A DNA stretch of 64,000 bases from Sanderia malayensis. Its lineage: Eukaryota > Cnidaria > Scyphozoa > Semaeostomeae > Pelagiidae. The first letter of the stretch is position 1; every line of letters begins with the position of its first letter. Made by a program: the position numbers and the translations under genes. The DNA lies in the NCBI GenBank assembly GCA_013076295.1, contig RQOL01000906.1, positions 2,976,001 to 3,040,000 of the forward strand, read 5' to 3'. The notes beneath the pieces are model-generated. The model saw only the letters and a list, made by a program, of their open reading frames with translations, was not told where the DNA came from and did no database searches. Below, one piece after another: positions 38,905 to 52,500 of the stretch.

Positions 38905-39838
38905 CTGCTTTCATGCAGGATACATAAAGTTATTCACTACTCGCGACCGCGAGCATTTGAAATTTGTAACTTTTGAACCAAGTGTCCTAGAAAGCTGAAA
39001 ATTGTTGCAACGTGATCAGAAGGCCCTAAATAGTATGTTTTGATCATTTGTGAGCCGAATTTCAATAAATTTCGATTTTTGATTTTGCGACTTTAGTCTT
39101 TTATGATGGATACATAAAGTTATTCACTACTCGCGAGCATTTGAAATTTGTAACTTTTGAACCAAGTGTCCTAGAAAGCTGAAAATTGTTGCAACGTGAT
39201 CAGAAGGCCCTAAATAGTATGTTTGGATCATTTGTGAGCCGAATTTCAATTAATTTCAATTTTTGATTTTGCGACTTTAGTCTTTTATGATGGATACATA
39301 AAGTTATTCACTACCGCGAGCATTTGAAATTTGTAACTTTTGAACCAAGTGTCCTAGAAAGCTGAAAATTGTTGCAACGTGATCAGAAGGCCCTAAATAG
39401 TATGTTTTGATCATTTGTGAGCCGAATTTCAATAAATTTCGATTTTTGATTTTGCGACTTTAGTCTTTTATGATGGATACATAAAGTTATTCACTACCGC
39501 GAGCATTTGAAATTTGTAACTTTTGAACCAAGTGTCCTAGAAAGCTGAAAATTGTTGCAACGTGATCAGAAGGCCCTAAATAGTATGTTTTGATCATTTG
39601 TGAGCCGAATTTCAATAAATTTCGATTTTTGATTTTGCGACATTAGGCTTTCATGATGGATACATAAAGTTATTCACTACTCGCGAGCATTTGAAATTTG
39701 TAACTTTTGAACCAAGTGTCCTAGAAAGCTGAAAATTGTTGCAACGTGATCAGAAGGCCGTAAATAGTATGTTTTGACCATTTGTGAGCCGAATTTCAAT
39801 TAATTTCAATTTTGATTTCTCGACTTACGGCTTTCATA
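38905..39838. repeat. 184-bp tandem repeat array 2 (five units) between ARL2 and ABHD12
   Basis: Units beginning ATACATAAAGTTATTCACTA start at about 38920, 39110, 39294, 39477 and 39660, giving periods of 183-190 bp. Each unit carries TAACTTTTGAACCAAGTGTC, then CTAGAAAGCTGAAAATTG, then GTGATCAGAAGGCCCTAAAT and a TTTCGATTTTTGATTTTGCG tail. Units are over 90 percent alike by eye, more uniform than array 1. The array fills most of the gap between the two divergent start codons at 38806 and 40146. Confidence 0.92.
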
Positions 39839-40145
39839 ACATTTTACTTCACAAGACTGCATCTTCAGCCCGAGAAATGTGAAAGTGCTCTTTGTCGTTT
39901 ATATACATTTCAACAGTTTACGCAATAAGTTTGTTTAATGTCGATATGTTTATTCTCAATTTATCGCCTCAAATCCTCCACTGTATTTGGTTTGTTTTCA
40001 ATATTCAGTAGCACACGTGTCCCTGAAGATCATTCTTCTGGACTTTGTTTGAAAGGGGGCGTGTCATGCATGATTCGAGCGAAGGACAGGGACGCAATGT
40101 ATTGAGTCTAGTAGGAAAATAAGAAATTCACTTTTGTCTTTCAGA

Positions 40146-42583
40146 ATGGCGATATGGACGCTGCTAAGATGTTTATTTTTTGCTGTGGCTTGCATTTACG
40201 TCCTGTTTGGGTCACTAATGTATTTCTCGAAAGACTTTAGAAACGCCCTTTTATTTTTACATGTTTGTAAGTAGCTTATTTGGATTTAATTTATCGTTTA
40301 TTATCTTCTGTAAATATGCGTTTCGTAAAACCTTGTTGATAGTTAAATTTTTTCGCCACGTGCGCACCAAACTTACGTCCAAGTAGGTTGTCAAAATGTC
40401 AGTTAGCACCTAAAGATTTAGATCTTTGTTTATTAATACAATTCTTGTTATTGATATTTTTTATCTCATAGTTAATGTTCCATTGTTTGCAAATTTCTCA
40501 AAACCTGAATTTTATGGATTAGACAATGCAGTGAACATGCATTTGAATGGATCTGTTGGCAAACTTGGAGCATGGTAAGTCATGATTAGACAAATCAAAT
40601 TATTATAAATGACATTATGCATTGTTATATAATTGAATTTCATTGTTTACAGGTTTGTAAAACCAAAGGAACAGTCATATCGTGGTTTCTTTTTATATCT
40701 GCATGGAAATGGTGGTACAAGGTTGCTACAATACTATCTCATTCCATCTTTTGAATGCCCCATTTTTGATTACGGATCTTTTCCAACCCTTATGATCCTT
40801 TTTTTCATTACAGAGCCACATCACACAGAGTTGGACTTTATAAGGCATTTATTTATTTCAATGAATAATACATATCGGTATCTTTTATATGTTACGTCCA
40901 CTAACAGTATATATATCTGATTGTCTTTGTAGCTATTATCTGACTTGGGCTTTCATGTTTTAGTGGTAGATTACAGAGGTGTGTATTTCCAAGCTCTTTT
41001 TTTTGTTTTGAATTATAACCTTTTTTAATTGTTGCCAGCAAAATTAGACTTGCTACCATTTCATGTTACATCAAAGGTTGTTTCATTATATTATATCTTT
41101 CTTGCTTTTCTTTTTACTAATTTGCGTGTTCTGTTTTTAGGATTTGCTGACTCCGAAGGTCACCCAACAGAGCAAGGTCAACAGTTTGCTGGAAGCTCTT
41201 TCACCCTCCCACCCTTTGTCCCACTTGACTTGTCTCATTTGCAGCCTCTTTATCATATCTATCACTCTGACAGGCACTTTAGAGGATGGTAGAGTATCTT
41301 GGGATTGGTTAAATGAGCGTGCCAAGAAGGAAAGTGCACCAATGTATGTCTGGGGTCATTCTCTTGGCTCCGGGTAAGATGTCACGAATCCTATATCAAT
41401 TTATTCCTCTCTTACTCCGATTTTTTTTCAACTGAGGAGTGTTGCTATGTCCTTTGTCTTTCAGTGTCGCTGTTCAACTTACAGGTCAACTGAGCAAAGA
41501 AGGTGAGCAGTCTTGCATTCTGTAGATCCCACGTCATGCAACTGGAAGTAACATGCATTGAAGATCTTTTGAAACATTCCTTCCTGCAGTTGACACCTGC
41601 CATCTCAAACTCTCTAGGGAAATAGACGTTTGTTTGAGATAGTGAATGTTTGAAATAACAGATGTCCCAATTATACTGCATCAAAAAGAGGGGGAATTGG
41701 AAAATGTTTGAGATAGTGGGCATGATTGTTCTTTATATTGTTTGCTAGGGAATCCCCCAAGAGGCTTGATTCTTGAAGCTCCTTTCAATAATGTAAGTGA
41801 TGCAGCACAGAGTCATCCCCTGGCAATGGTGAGTCAAGCCAATCATTGTTCACTTCCTTGCTCTATACTCCATGCTTGAATTCATTCAATGTGATGCGAG
41901 AACTGTTTATATTTATTCCAGCCTTTTACTGTGATGCCTTTCTTTGATGATCATATGCTGCATGAGCTCAACTATGCTTACAGAAGTGATTATTGGTATG
42001 TTTTTTGTTTCCTCTTGAGTTTGCCATCTTTATTCTATAGTTTGCTTGTCTCTGCACATGATGATTGAGTTGAATCTTTTTATTTATAGGATAAAAGATG
42101 TGACATGTCCCGTGGCAATTTTACATGATAAATCAGACACCATTGTTCCCTTTGAACTCGGACAGAAAGTAACGTCTTGCGTCTTTTATTATACAAGTTA
42201 TGTTATTGATTTATTGCATATATAGTAGCTCTTTATTAGTAATTTGAATTCAAAAATTGTTATTAAATGTTGCACTTGATTAACACGCTGCAATTGCGAC
42301 TTTTTTTAGTTGTGTTTGGCTGCCAAGCAACACAAGGTTAATGTCGATTGCATAGACATTGATGAACAACTTAATCACAAGTTTATTTACAAATCGAAAA
42401 GATTTGTCAGCATTATCGAGTAAGTATCAATTATCACCGTGCTTAAGATAATGTAAATAGAATGGTATTCTATTATATTATTTTGTTGGGTTGTACTTTG
42501 CATTGAAGATTAGTTGTCAGTCTTTCAACGTTATCTCATTTGATTTCCATTTTAGTGAGTTTGAAAGAAGAACCATGAAGTAG
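40146..42583 (+). CDS. ABHD12: ABHD12/12B-type alpha/beta-hydrolase (lysophospholipase-like, about 12 exons)
   Basis: ABHD12 is a membrane serine hydrolase that degrades lysophosphatidylserine. The start ATG (40146) gives MAIWTLLRCLFFAVACIYVL, a single N-terminal membrane anchor. Exons: 40146-40267, about 40471-40577, 40652-40720, 40814-40844, 40933-40978, 41141-41176, 41274-41373, 41465-41502, 41749-41828, 41922-41995, 42090-42168, 42310-42419 and 42556-42583. Core motifs: LYLHGNGGTRATSHRVGLYK, DLGFHVLVVDYRGFADSEG, nucleophile elbow WGHSLGSGVAVQL, LILEAPFNNV, the Asp-bearing LHDKSDTIVPFELG and the probable catalytic His in LNHKFIYKS. It ends FERRTMK. The intron after 40844 begins GC rather than GT. 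Whether it is closer to ABHD12 or ABHD12B is undecided; exon ends marked 'about' were not counted base by base. Confidence 0.93.
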
Positions 42584-42908
42584 AAGAAGATAAATCAAGT
42601 TTCTTCAAGCCTGAATTTAATTAAAGGTATAAACCAAGTATTTACATATTTCTTTATGCGCATAAGAAAGATTAAGAACATTAAATTTAGCGTGTTAAAT
42701 ACATACGCAGACAAAAACTATATGCAACAATGAAAAATACTAACTCAAAGCAAAAAGCCAAAACGCAGCTCGTCCAAACAACCTTAGAATACAACTTATT
42801 CACAGAAAATTTACAATAATTATTATCAAGTTCAAAAACGAGTCTCAAGTTTGGAAATATACTGACCCAAAGATTTTTAGCGTTTGTAAGGGTTTGTAAG
42901 TTTAACAG

Positions 42909-45140
42909 TTATTCTGCTACGTGAAGTACATATGGAGAATCAAATGCCTCATCCATGATCTCTGCATAAGTCGACCCAGCTCTTTCGACCACCTTTTCAC
43001 GCTGTAAAAAATTTGAAAAGAAAATGTCTCAAAGTCCCTCAAGGTCACTGTTCCTCAAGGCTTAATGTTATAAGCGATAGTGTGATGAATAATTGCGTGA
43101 AGGTGTGCCTACCAGGTTAGGGACGTCTCTACCTCTTGCTTTCATGTTGGAAACATAATGAAGAACATTTTCTGTTGCTGGTCTGTCATGTCGAGAAACT
43201 GAGAAACTGCATTCAAAGTATTTCTTTCGAATGTATTTGGAGATCTCATCTCTTCAATAGAATAATAATTAAATATGTTAGATTCCATGGTAGATTGATT
43301 AGGATTGATTAAGGATCGGTTAGGATTGATTAAGGATTAGCTAGGATCACCTGGTAGATGAGACCGTAGGTTTGTCTGCTCCAATAACGTCCAATGACGC
43401 TTCATAAATGTTATTGATATAACTGTTGCCCATTGATTCATAAAACTACAAAATAACAATCCATTATTAGTCCGACTAATCATCCCCATAGGCATCTTAC
43501 TAGGATTTATTTTTGATAGAGTCGATCGGAAACTCGATTGATTGGATTTGGAGCATGTAAATGTAATCCTTAACTGGATTACTGAGTGTTCGATCTGGGT
43601 TTAATAATTACCTGCATGTCTTCATTGCTGACTTTGATATCTGTCTGGAGTGTAATGAAATCTGGGTGTGTCCCGATTTCACGATGAATACCCGCACAAA
43701 CTGGACAATAAACGCCTCCGTTTATTGTGCTTACATATTGAACGTCTAGAAGGAATATTCAATCATTGTGAGTTCTATGTTTATACCTGTCTGATAGTAA
43801 TTAGCGATAAGGATAAGATACTTTGGTGCTCATTGTCAAGCATAGCCTGCTCACAGCCCTGTAAAGTTAAAACTGTCGTATCCGCCATTGTCAGTTTGTC
43901 ATGCTGCATTTGTTGAGGGTGTTCGCGGGGCTTAACCAAGTGCACAATGCATTTTGAAATTGTTTCATGTTCAAGAAGAAATATGTTTCTTTCTAATGTG
44001 GTATTTAATCAAGTGTTGATTACCTGAGCTGGAGCAATCAGAGCAACTGATATTACCACAAACTGCCAAAATTCTGTCTCTGTCAGTGACTTTTTCAGAA
44101 AACGGATTCCAAAAGTTGTTTGTGCTGTGATACGATTTGGATTTAACAGCCGATGCTCCCTTTGAATTAAAGATTTAAATAAATGATTATATAACTCTGC
44201 GCCCAGTATCTCTCTCAAGCGCTGATTTATAACCAAGATGTTCATCAAATAAATGAATGGTTATTTTCAATTTATTTCAACTCACTGCTTTTGGTAAATG
44301 TTGCAGAGCTCCGCGAACTTTTTCCTCCCTCGAAGCTGCAGAAATAAATCAGACACTTCTTTGAATAGTTTGACAATTAATTCATAATATAATGACTATG
44401 TATTATGAGAAAGCTTAATTTAAATATAGTTTGTTGTTATATATCGAGTTATGTTACCGCTGTTAATGCCAAGAGTTCTGATAGAATTCGAAAATATGGC
44501 TTGATAAGTCTTGCTTCTCGTCTGCGGTTGAAAATTTGATAAAATCTACAAAGCGAATAAAAGTCATACCAGTCGGGTGGAATTATGAATGGGTTGGAGT
44601 CTCATTTATCAGCAGGAAAACATGGCTTTCTTTTAATTACACCAGTGGGGCATTGCGATGTTATCAATATATATCAACATGTAGGAGTATTCAATCGTTG
44701 TTTGCTAAATGCTATCGACGTCTAAAACATGGAACGTGTGTATCTAGGGATTGTTTTTACTCGAAAAGATTACTCTGGTTTGCGGAGCGAGTGTATTATG
44801 ATAAGAATAACGCACAATGAACAATACATTGGCTCATCATTATATCCTCAACTAATGCATATTCCATACGTACGTTTGATGACAAAATGGCCCTAATATG
44901 ACCCACTTATGTGTCTGATGTCCAGGACTGAGACAAGTAACGTTGTCGAGGTGTTTAGGTCCATTTTCAAAACAACTTCGTCACAATAGCATTTTTTACC
45001 ATTTTTATTTTATTTCATTTGTTTTATTTTATATCTCCCTTTTCCATAGGTCAAGTTGAAAGATTTTGTTACACTGCAAAACATCGTTGACCTACCTGCG
45101 TGTGTCGTCTGGCGAAAGTCCTCACAAAACTGTTATACAT
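42909..45140 (-). CDS. ArfGAP-like domain protein with degenerate zinc finger (nine exons, 292 aa)
   Basis: I assembled nine exons that join in phase with GT-AG sites: 45140-45096, 44545-44458, 44335-44286, 44221-44024, 43858-43822, 43745-43612, 43445-43351, 43251-43113 and 43001-42909. The first 140 residues (for example GALQHLPKARLREILGAELY and LLNPNRITAQTTFGIRFLKK) match nothing I recognise. The rest reads as an ArfGAP domain: VSTINGGVYCPVCAGIHREI, GTH, MQFYESMGNSYINNIYEASL and SSTRDEISKYIRKKYFECSF, in family order. The second zinc CxxC and the HR bearing the arginine finger are present, but the first CxDC is replaced by MLDN. Normal family role: stimulating GTP hydrolysis on Arf. Whether this copy is active is doubtful. 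The protein ends SPYVLHVAE. The start could lie further upstream. Confidence 0.75.
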
Positions 45141-46565
45141 ATCAGTTCCTTCTTCGTGCGTGATGAGACCTCTGCGACTGTAGTTGAGCGTTAAGACCCC
45201 TACACCACCTTGTGTGTCTAAGTTTATTTACAGAGCGAAATAAGTGTGTTTGAGCTTGCTCGCTTGTAGAGACTAAGACAGTGTATTCCTAGGTAGAAAT
45301 GCTCATGTGTTGGTTAGCTTGAAGGCAACTATCTGAGCTTTGTTTACATTTTCGAATCCTTTTAAACAGCTTAACTTGTCCAAACCGGTTTTCACATATT
45401 TGTGAACTTGTTGGATGACACTCTTGCGTTCCGGGTTTTACCCATGACATGGAATTGGTAGGTAGGGGTGGTTAGTTTAATCATGGAGGAATCGTGGAAT
45501 TTGGGAATATGGAATTTTTAGCTAAATACTCTGGTTTTTGAAACTATGAATTAAATTAAAACTAAATTCTCTTCAAGCATGCCCAACCTTCATGATAAGT
45601 TAACAATTTATGTGACAATGAATCCCTAACTCTGCATAAAATGTTTTTGACTCCTTGCAAGTTAATTCCCCCGAGATATGGCTTAATTGCTTTTTCAGAG
45701 TTACTTCAGAACTAAGCAGAACAGACGTTGAGTACTTTCATTTTTAATTAATAACAAACCCACTTGTAAGAGCTGCAAAAACCTGTTTATCAAGCTATGT
45801 CTGAAAGTCATTCACATTGAATGTATGAACGCCACCGGCTGTGTCTGCTTCATGTTGAAGAAGATCATCCATATTTGCGAATAATATTCATTCAGGAAGT
45901 ACTGGGTTCTTACTTCTTTACAGCGTTCTTATCATGTAACAGCATTAACCATTCAATGTTGTCATTAATAATGCAAAGCGTTGCCTATAACCTGCCTTGT
46001 TGAACTGGAGTTCTTTATGCTTTATTTTCACCAGTCGCTTAACAAATATGGACAAAAATATATTGTAGGTTTTAATTTGCAAATGAATGTTTGTCTGTTT
46101 GATATTTTTGCTATGCTTCTTGTGAATTTGCTAGGTATTTCATATATTTTTTTTGTCATTCAAGCTTCCAAACTCTAAACAACATGCTTTTGAACACTTT
46201 TTGAGCACGCTGTATCGTAAAACAACTATATTTAATACATTTATGATGACTATATAGGATCGTTTTTTCGTCTTTATTATCTTTTACGTTTTTAAGATAA
46301 CTTTGTTTTGTTTATCCGTTGTTCTCATGACGTAAAGAATCAAAGGCCTCTTTATGGTTTTCTGAATACTCTAACCGAGGCATTTGGTCACATGATAAAA
46401 ACAAAACGACGTAATGATGAGAAATTCTAAAAAAAATATGGCGTATTGTTTATAATTTCATCTTCTTCAGGTGTTTTGAAACGCTGGTAAAAGTAATAAA
46501 GAAATGAATTAATGAAAGAATAAAATAACAGGATTCATCCTTGATGAACACTTGAAGACTTCATC
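45141..46565. other. Divergent intergenic region between the ArfGAP-like gene and ATG2
   Basis: About 1.4 kb with both genes pointing away from it, so it should hold two promoters and 5' UTRs. No gene is supported; short frames at 45821-46178 are AT-rich and unlike any family. No repeat was noticed. Confidence 0.5.
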
Positions 46566-49500
46566 ATGCCGTGGTATTTTCCTTGGTCAGAATCTATCAA
46601 GAAAAGGGCTTGTCGTTATCTTCTTCAACACTATCTTGGAGATTTCTTAAAGGAGAAATTAACCTTAGAGCAGCTAACGGTTGATCTCTACAATGGCAAA
46701 GGAACTGTTTCAGATATTCCATTGGACGTGTGGGTACGAAATTTTAGATATAGTGATATGATTGAAGTGCTATGTTAGGAGACAAAAAGTTATGATAAGA
46801 GACTTCTGAAGCAATAACATTCACATGTATAATAGATGGATTAGAAAACGTTTTTATTCGTGTTATTTCTTTTTAGGCTCTTAATGAGATGATAGAAAAT
46901 GTTGGGGTTCCATTGGAAATCATAGATGGCTTTATTAGCTCAATAACGGTGGCTGTGCCATGGAAGTCATTGTTGAATGAGAGCTGTCAAATTGAAGTGA
47001 ATGGTATGGAACTGACTTTTGCACCAAAACATAAAGCTGATCTATGGAATCCTTGTAAGTATCAACAGATCAGTTCCAAGAAATATGTTGGTACCATTTG
47101 TGCTAATCTACCTAATGCTGTAATTTAAAAGGTTGTAGTATGTAGCATGTCATTGGTGCCATTGCTGCATGTTAATCATTGTAAATTTGTTGCTTTGTAG
47201 CAAACATGTTTGATAGTACAATGTCATGGAGTTCTATGAACATGACAACAAGTATCCAATTGGCACAACAATGCTTAAATCAAGGACGGTCTGCTGGGGA
47301 GGAGCAAGCAGAGTCAACACAGATGTTTGAAGGTTTAGAAGCATTTGCACAAACAATTGAATCAGGTAATCCTTACATTCATCACATCATCATTCATTCT
47401 TCAATTACTATCAATATAGCTGTATATCAACTCAAGTATATTAATACAAATTAATTCTCGCAGTTCCCTTCCATAGTTTTTTTAACTCTTTGTTTTTGTA
47501 CCTTATAAGTCGTTTATGATAAGGCTTGTTTTCTTTATCTAGTTTTATCACGGATAAAGCTGTCGTTCACAAATACAATCATCCGTCTTGAACACATTCC
47601 ACCTGGCTGTTCAAGTGGAGTTGGATTAGAACTGCATATTGATAAGTACGTCTTTATACATACATACATACATACATACATACATACATACATACATACA
47701 TACATACATACATACATACATACATACATACATACATACATACATACATACATACATACATACATACATACATGCATACATACATACATACATACAGAAT
47801 TTTATGTTGTTATTAATTCTAATCTGTTATTTGATTCCAATATTATCTCGTTTTTTATACATCATGTAAGTAATTCTACCCATCTGTCTTCTTTAGGATT
47901 GATTACTCTGATCTATCTTACGAAGAAATCTGCGGTGAGAGCAACCTGCCACACAATGTTTATGAACCTGTTGCTGTGGCAATAAAGAATTTCCAGATAA
48001 TTGGAATAAGATTATACCTGGATGAATTCCTGTTTGAAAAGCGAACTAAGCTGAAGGAAACGACGGATGAGAGAAACAGTTATGATGATGATGATGCATA
48101 CTTGAACGCGACTGATGGTTTGGGAAGGCTGCTCGTTGATAATCACACGAGAGACGGCTCTAATCTCATGTCACAAGTTCAGATTCTTGGCTCACATGGA
48201 AAGCAAAGTATCAAACTGAAGTTCAAGCAGAATGATTCTCTTGCTGGGCCGAAGGTTTGGATTCAAGTCTCAAACTCTTTATTCTAACATTATGCACGTT
48301 TGATTCTTATTATTTTGAATTGTTCTCGTTTTAGATCGATGTTGAATACTTCTTTGGTGCAATAAACATTTTTCTTACACCGAGACAAGTTCACTTGTTA
48401 ACTGACGTCATTTCAGCTGTATCTATTTCGAGTGAGTTCACATTTCCAACAATTCCTAACATTATCGACCGCATGTTTTCTTTATTTAATTTAACTATCA
48501 CGGTGTGCAAACTCCTTTTCATGCAGCTCCTTCTAGTCCAAGCGAGGCCAGAGACAACCAACGAAAGCTTGCAATGCGAACAATGAACACAGATGGGCAT
48601 AGACGACCAGACCAACCTGACAGCGTATCTCCTGCCCACCCCAGAAGAACAAAGGCTCACCCCGACTCTTATCAAAGTACTCTGGATAGTTTCAATTCGG
48701 CTCAAAATCGTCGTGGATCCAACCACAGTACGGATGACGAAGAATTCTATTCGTTATCAGATTATAATTCGTTGCCCCCACTCGGCCAGCCTCCGCAGTT
48801 AAACGTGAATTCTCATGGAAGATTGGCTGGCGATCAAACAGCTGGATTCATTAAACAAAGTCCTGAAAGGTCTCTTAGTAACATCAGCTTAGGTGGAAAT
48901 GGAAGCAGTCTGCTAAGTACAATGGAATCACCTCCAAAAGGTATTCGATTGAACTCTTGCATTATGCCATCTCTTTACGCTGTGCTGTTGTGTATGATAC
49001 CTTTAAAGCTTGCTTTCCATGTAGTCGTTGAGGGTCGCTAGGGGTCGCTGACAGTCACACAGAGACATGTCTAAAGTTGATTTTTACCTTTGAGCGACCC
49101 TCAACGACCCTCAAAGATTATATGGAAACCAAGCTTATTTAGCAGCATAATGCATATGGGTTTTCCAGGAAGCCTTGCAGAGCAAGCAAACAACGTATTC
49201 AAAGCATCGTCCAATCAACAATCAAGCAACAGTAAAGGTATGATCAGAAATTTAATTATCTTTATTGTATCCTTTGCATAGAGCCGTATTTATTTTCATA
49301 TTATGTAGAGATGAAGTTCTAATGGAGCAGTGACACTGTCGCGTATTGTAATTGCACTGTACCGTCTTTCTGCCCTCCTTGACTCATTTGCTTGAGACAT
49401 TGCGCCATTTACCAATAACATGCATGATATGATTGAATGCATCTAATTCGAATAGGAAGCAAAGCAACACCAGTCATCAGATCACCACACCCGCATTCTA

Positions 49501-52500
49501 CGAATTCTGGATTAGGAGGGCTATCAACATTGGACGATCCATCCGATTTAACATGCATCACATTCCGATCAAGCAATATCATCATCATTCTCCTTCATCA
49601 AGAACCTTTGAATACCAGTAAGTTGGAGAAGAGTTCAAGAATCATCTCGTCGGAGCACACCCTCACTGAAATTTCTGAAGAGTTCTTCAAAGGAATTGGA
49701 ACTTTTTCAATGCAACACCTGTTTGGAGATACTGGACAAGACACGCGAAATCAGTTGGCAGCGTACTGCCCTCATGATCATTTGAGGTGTGTGCGTATAC
49801 TCCTTCAGTTCATTCTATATATACGTTATATACATAGTATGTAACAGGTGCTGTTTACACCGACATAAAATGCTTGGTGTATGTACAAAGCACAGGGCTT
49901 AATAGTCTGTTTCACAAGTGCTCTTGCGGGAAGTTCAGAATCGCAGAGACCACTACCTCTATGTACATGTTTATGTATGTAGAAGCTTGTGGCATTCATT
50001 GACCCCCAGCTCTTTGTAAACCTTATTAATTTATGTATTAATTGCTGTGTCAGGTTTTTGATGTCTGCATTTAATTCCACGTGTGAAAGTCGAACCATTT
50101 CTGGCAGCAGAGCAATCTGCGCTGATTTCGTGATTGGTAAACTCATGGTAGATGAAAATCTTTTTGATAAAACAAGAAAGAGAACTTCTAATTCGATTCA
50201 GTCTTCTCAGACAAAGGTATTTTTTCATCCATCCTACATTTGCTATGATTGTACTACATAGTTTTACCCAGTTGCTTATACTAAACCAGCTAACTTTTGA
50301 TTGCTTGCCACTCTATATGTTGTTGTCCCTTTTAGCTGCTTCATTTTCCGTCCGACCAAACAATGTCTGCATATCCAAGTGGGTATGGATCTACTCCACC
50401 ACCTTGCGTGAAAATCAAAGTACAAAAAACCGAGCGAAGCAGATCATTGGTATGTTCATCATCTTTAATCAAATATTTAAAACTCCTCGATAGCTTGCAT
50501 CTGACCTGAAGTATATGCATATGTCGTAGTTTACATTCAGCTTTAACTACCTTGATATCTGTCTACTACAGACAGAGCGCCAAGAGAGTAAGATTGTTTG
50601 TGCATGCATTGCAGCATGATTGCAGCACAATGCTCACTGAACTTGCATTATTCCCAAATTAATTAACTCCCTCTTCTATCATAGACTGTTCAATCAAGAG
50701 CAACCATTATCCCACGATCCCTTGTCAATATACAAGTTAGCAAAGTAGAAATCGAGTTGGACATATCATTTATTGATAGAATTGCAGCATTGTTAAATCC
50801 TGCTCCTTTGTATCAAGCTACAAACAATACAAGATTGTACAGCTCGTTTCTCTCTGGTCCAACCATGGTTTGTTTTCAGTTTCTAAAGCTTCGTCTTTCT
50901 CTGTATGCCTTTTGTTTCCAAAACCTCTCTTCGATTCTATGTTAATGGTCAAAATGTTTTACTTTAGAACCGTAACCGTCAAAATGCTTTTAATCAAGCG
51001 ATTAGCGAAAGTCCTATTCATTTGGACAACAAAACCGACATATCGTTGAATTGCCCAAAGGTCAAGATTATCCTCAGGTAGTTCTTTGAAGCTATTCTAT
51101 GGAACATTTACAGTCTTGATGAAAATCACACGCTATTGTTCACAAGAGTAGAACTTTCTTTGTTTATCAAACTATGAATAAATTGATATATGCTTCGTTT
51201 CAAAAGGTTTCCAATTCCCGATTTACGTCCAACAAGTGATATTGACAAGAGACAATGGTGGCAGAAGTCAATCAGAAATGAAACCATCTACCTTCACCTG
51301 CATAACCTCGAATTCAAGATGGTACTGTCTCAAATCCAATCTAATTATTCTTTTGAGTTCAGGTTCAAAGAAGGCAAAGGTAATTAAGGATTTATTTCTC
51401 ATTTTTAACTCACTCTCATTTATTTGATTATATGATTCACTCGGTTAATTGTTGCAAACTTTGATGTTTTCTCGTACACCCTTTTCTTACTCTCCAAACC
51501 TGTGTAACCTGTTGTATTTTATATTTTGATTCCATGTTAAATTAGCCTTTATTTCATCTGCTTTCCTACTCTTTTTCAAGGTTATTTCAAAGACTCTTCA
51601 GACAAACAAGTTGAATGTTTACACATTGGTTGCTTACAGAACGATTGCGAGGAAATGCATTTAGATTGGCCAAGGTAACAGTGATTGCCTTCACTTCATT
51701 ACACTCTTCTACATATGCCACTAGTCCTATTGATACTCAACATTCACGACTGTGTACTGAGGTTGCATTATGTAATTAATCATAATTAATCAAAAGAGAT
51801 TTATTTTAACAGAATCGTGATATCTGGTAAGCCAGCAACATCTCGATCTGTGTTCGATGACGTAACAAAGGACAGTTCACCCGATTCTCAATTCAATTCA
51901 CTTGAGGAATCATTTCCGTGGATGAAATCCGAACCATCGCCATTCTCATCCAACCCAGCCATGTTTGAGAAAGAAGAGGTATGCAATGCAAACACATTTG
52001 CTTCACCACTTAACCCCCTGGAATGCTATCAGCTTGTTGTATTTTCCAGCAGGTTCAATTGAACACCCGGGGGGAACGACAGACAATTAATGTTGATGAT
52101 GTTATTGTTTTTTATTGCAGCTTGTTATGCCTGGGAGTGTTGGGGAGATGTCCACATTTCAAGAATTAGCATCGGCAACGTCAAGTTTCTGCATCGAATG
52201 CTACTTTCCTGAGTTGAAACTTAATTTGCAGGATAAGGAGAGCTTCTCGCTTATCTACAACAGGTAACCCAGCTCACCCAGTCTCTTAATGTCTATGTTA
52301 TGCACAATTATGATTGTAGCGTTTATGATATGCATATGCATTTCAATGTCTATTCCATGCATTGTAAAGCATTTTACCATCAGCATCCTGAGGTATACTG
52401 ACCTGCTTTTGATGATTGATTCCATGAACAATGATGATTATTTTTGATTGAATTTCAGATTATTCAATGATCTAATGATGTGGCAACCCTCAGCACCAGC

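Noticed and set aside
44536..44820. 94-residue plus-strand frame upstream of an ArfGAP-like exon
   Set aside because: It falls inside the first intron of the minus-strand gene and overlaps its exon 2; composition is unlike a known family.
42909..45140. Alternative frame in exon 2-3 reading FYQIFNRRREARLIKPYF
   Set aside because: It looks amphipathic, but cannot be joined in phase to the following exon without meeting a stop; the other frame joins all nine exons cleanly.
47535..47869. Long MYVC (minus) and YIHT (plus) repeat frames
   Set aside because: Both come from the CATA microsatellite inside an ATG2 intron.
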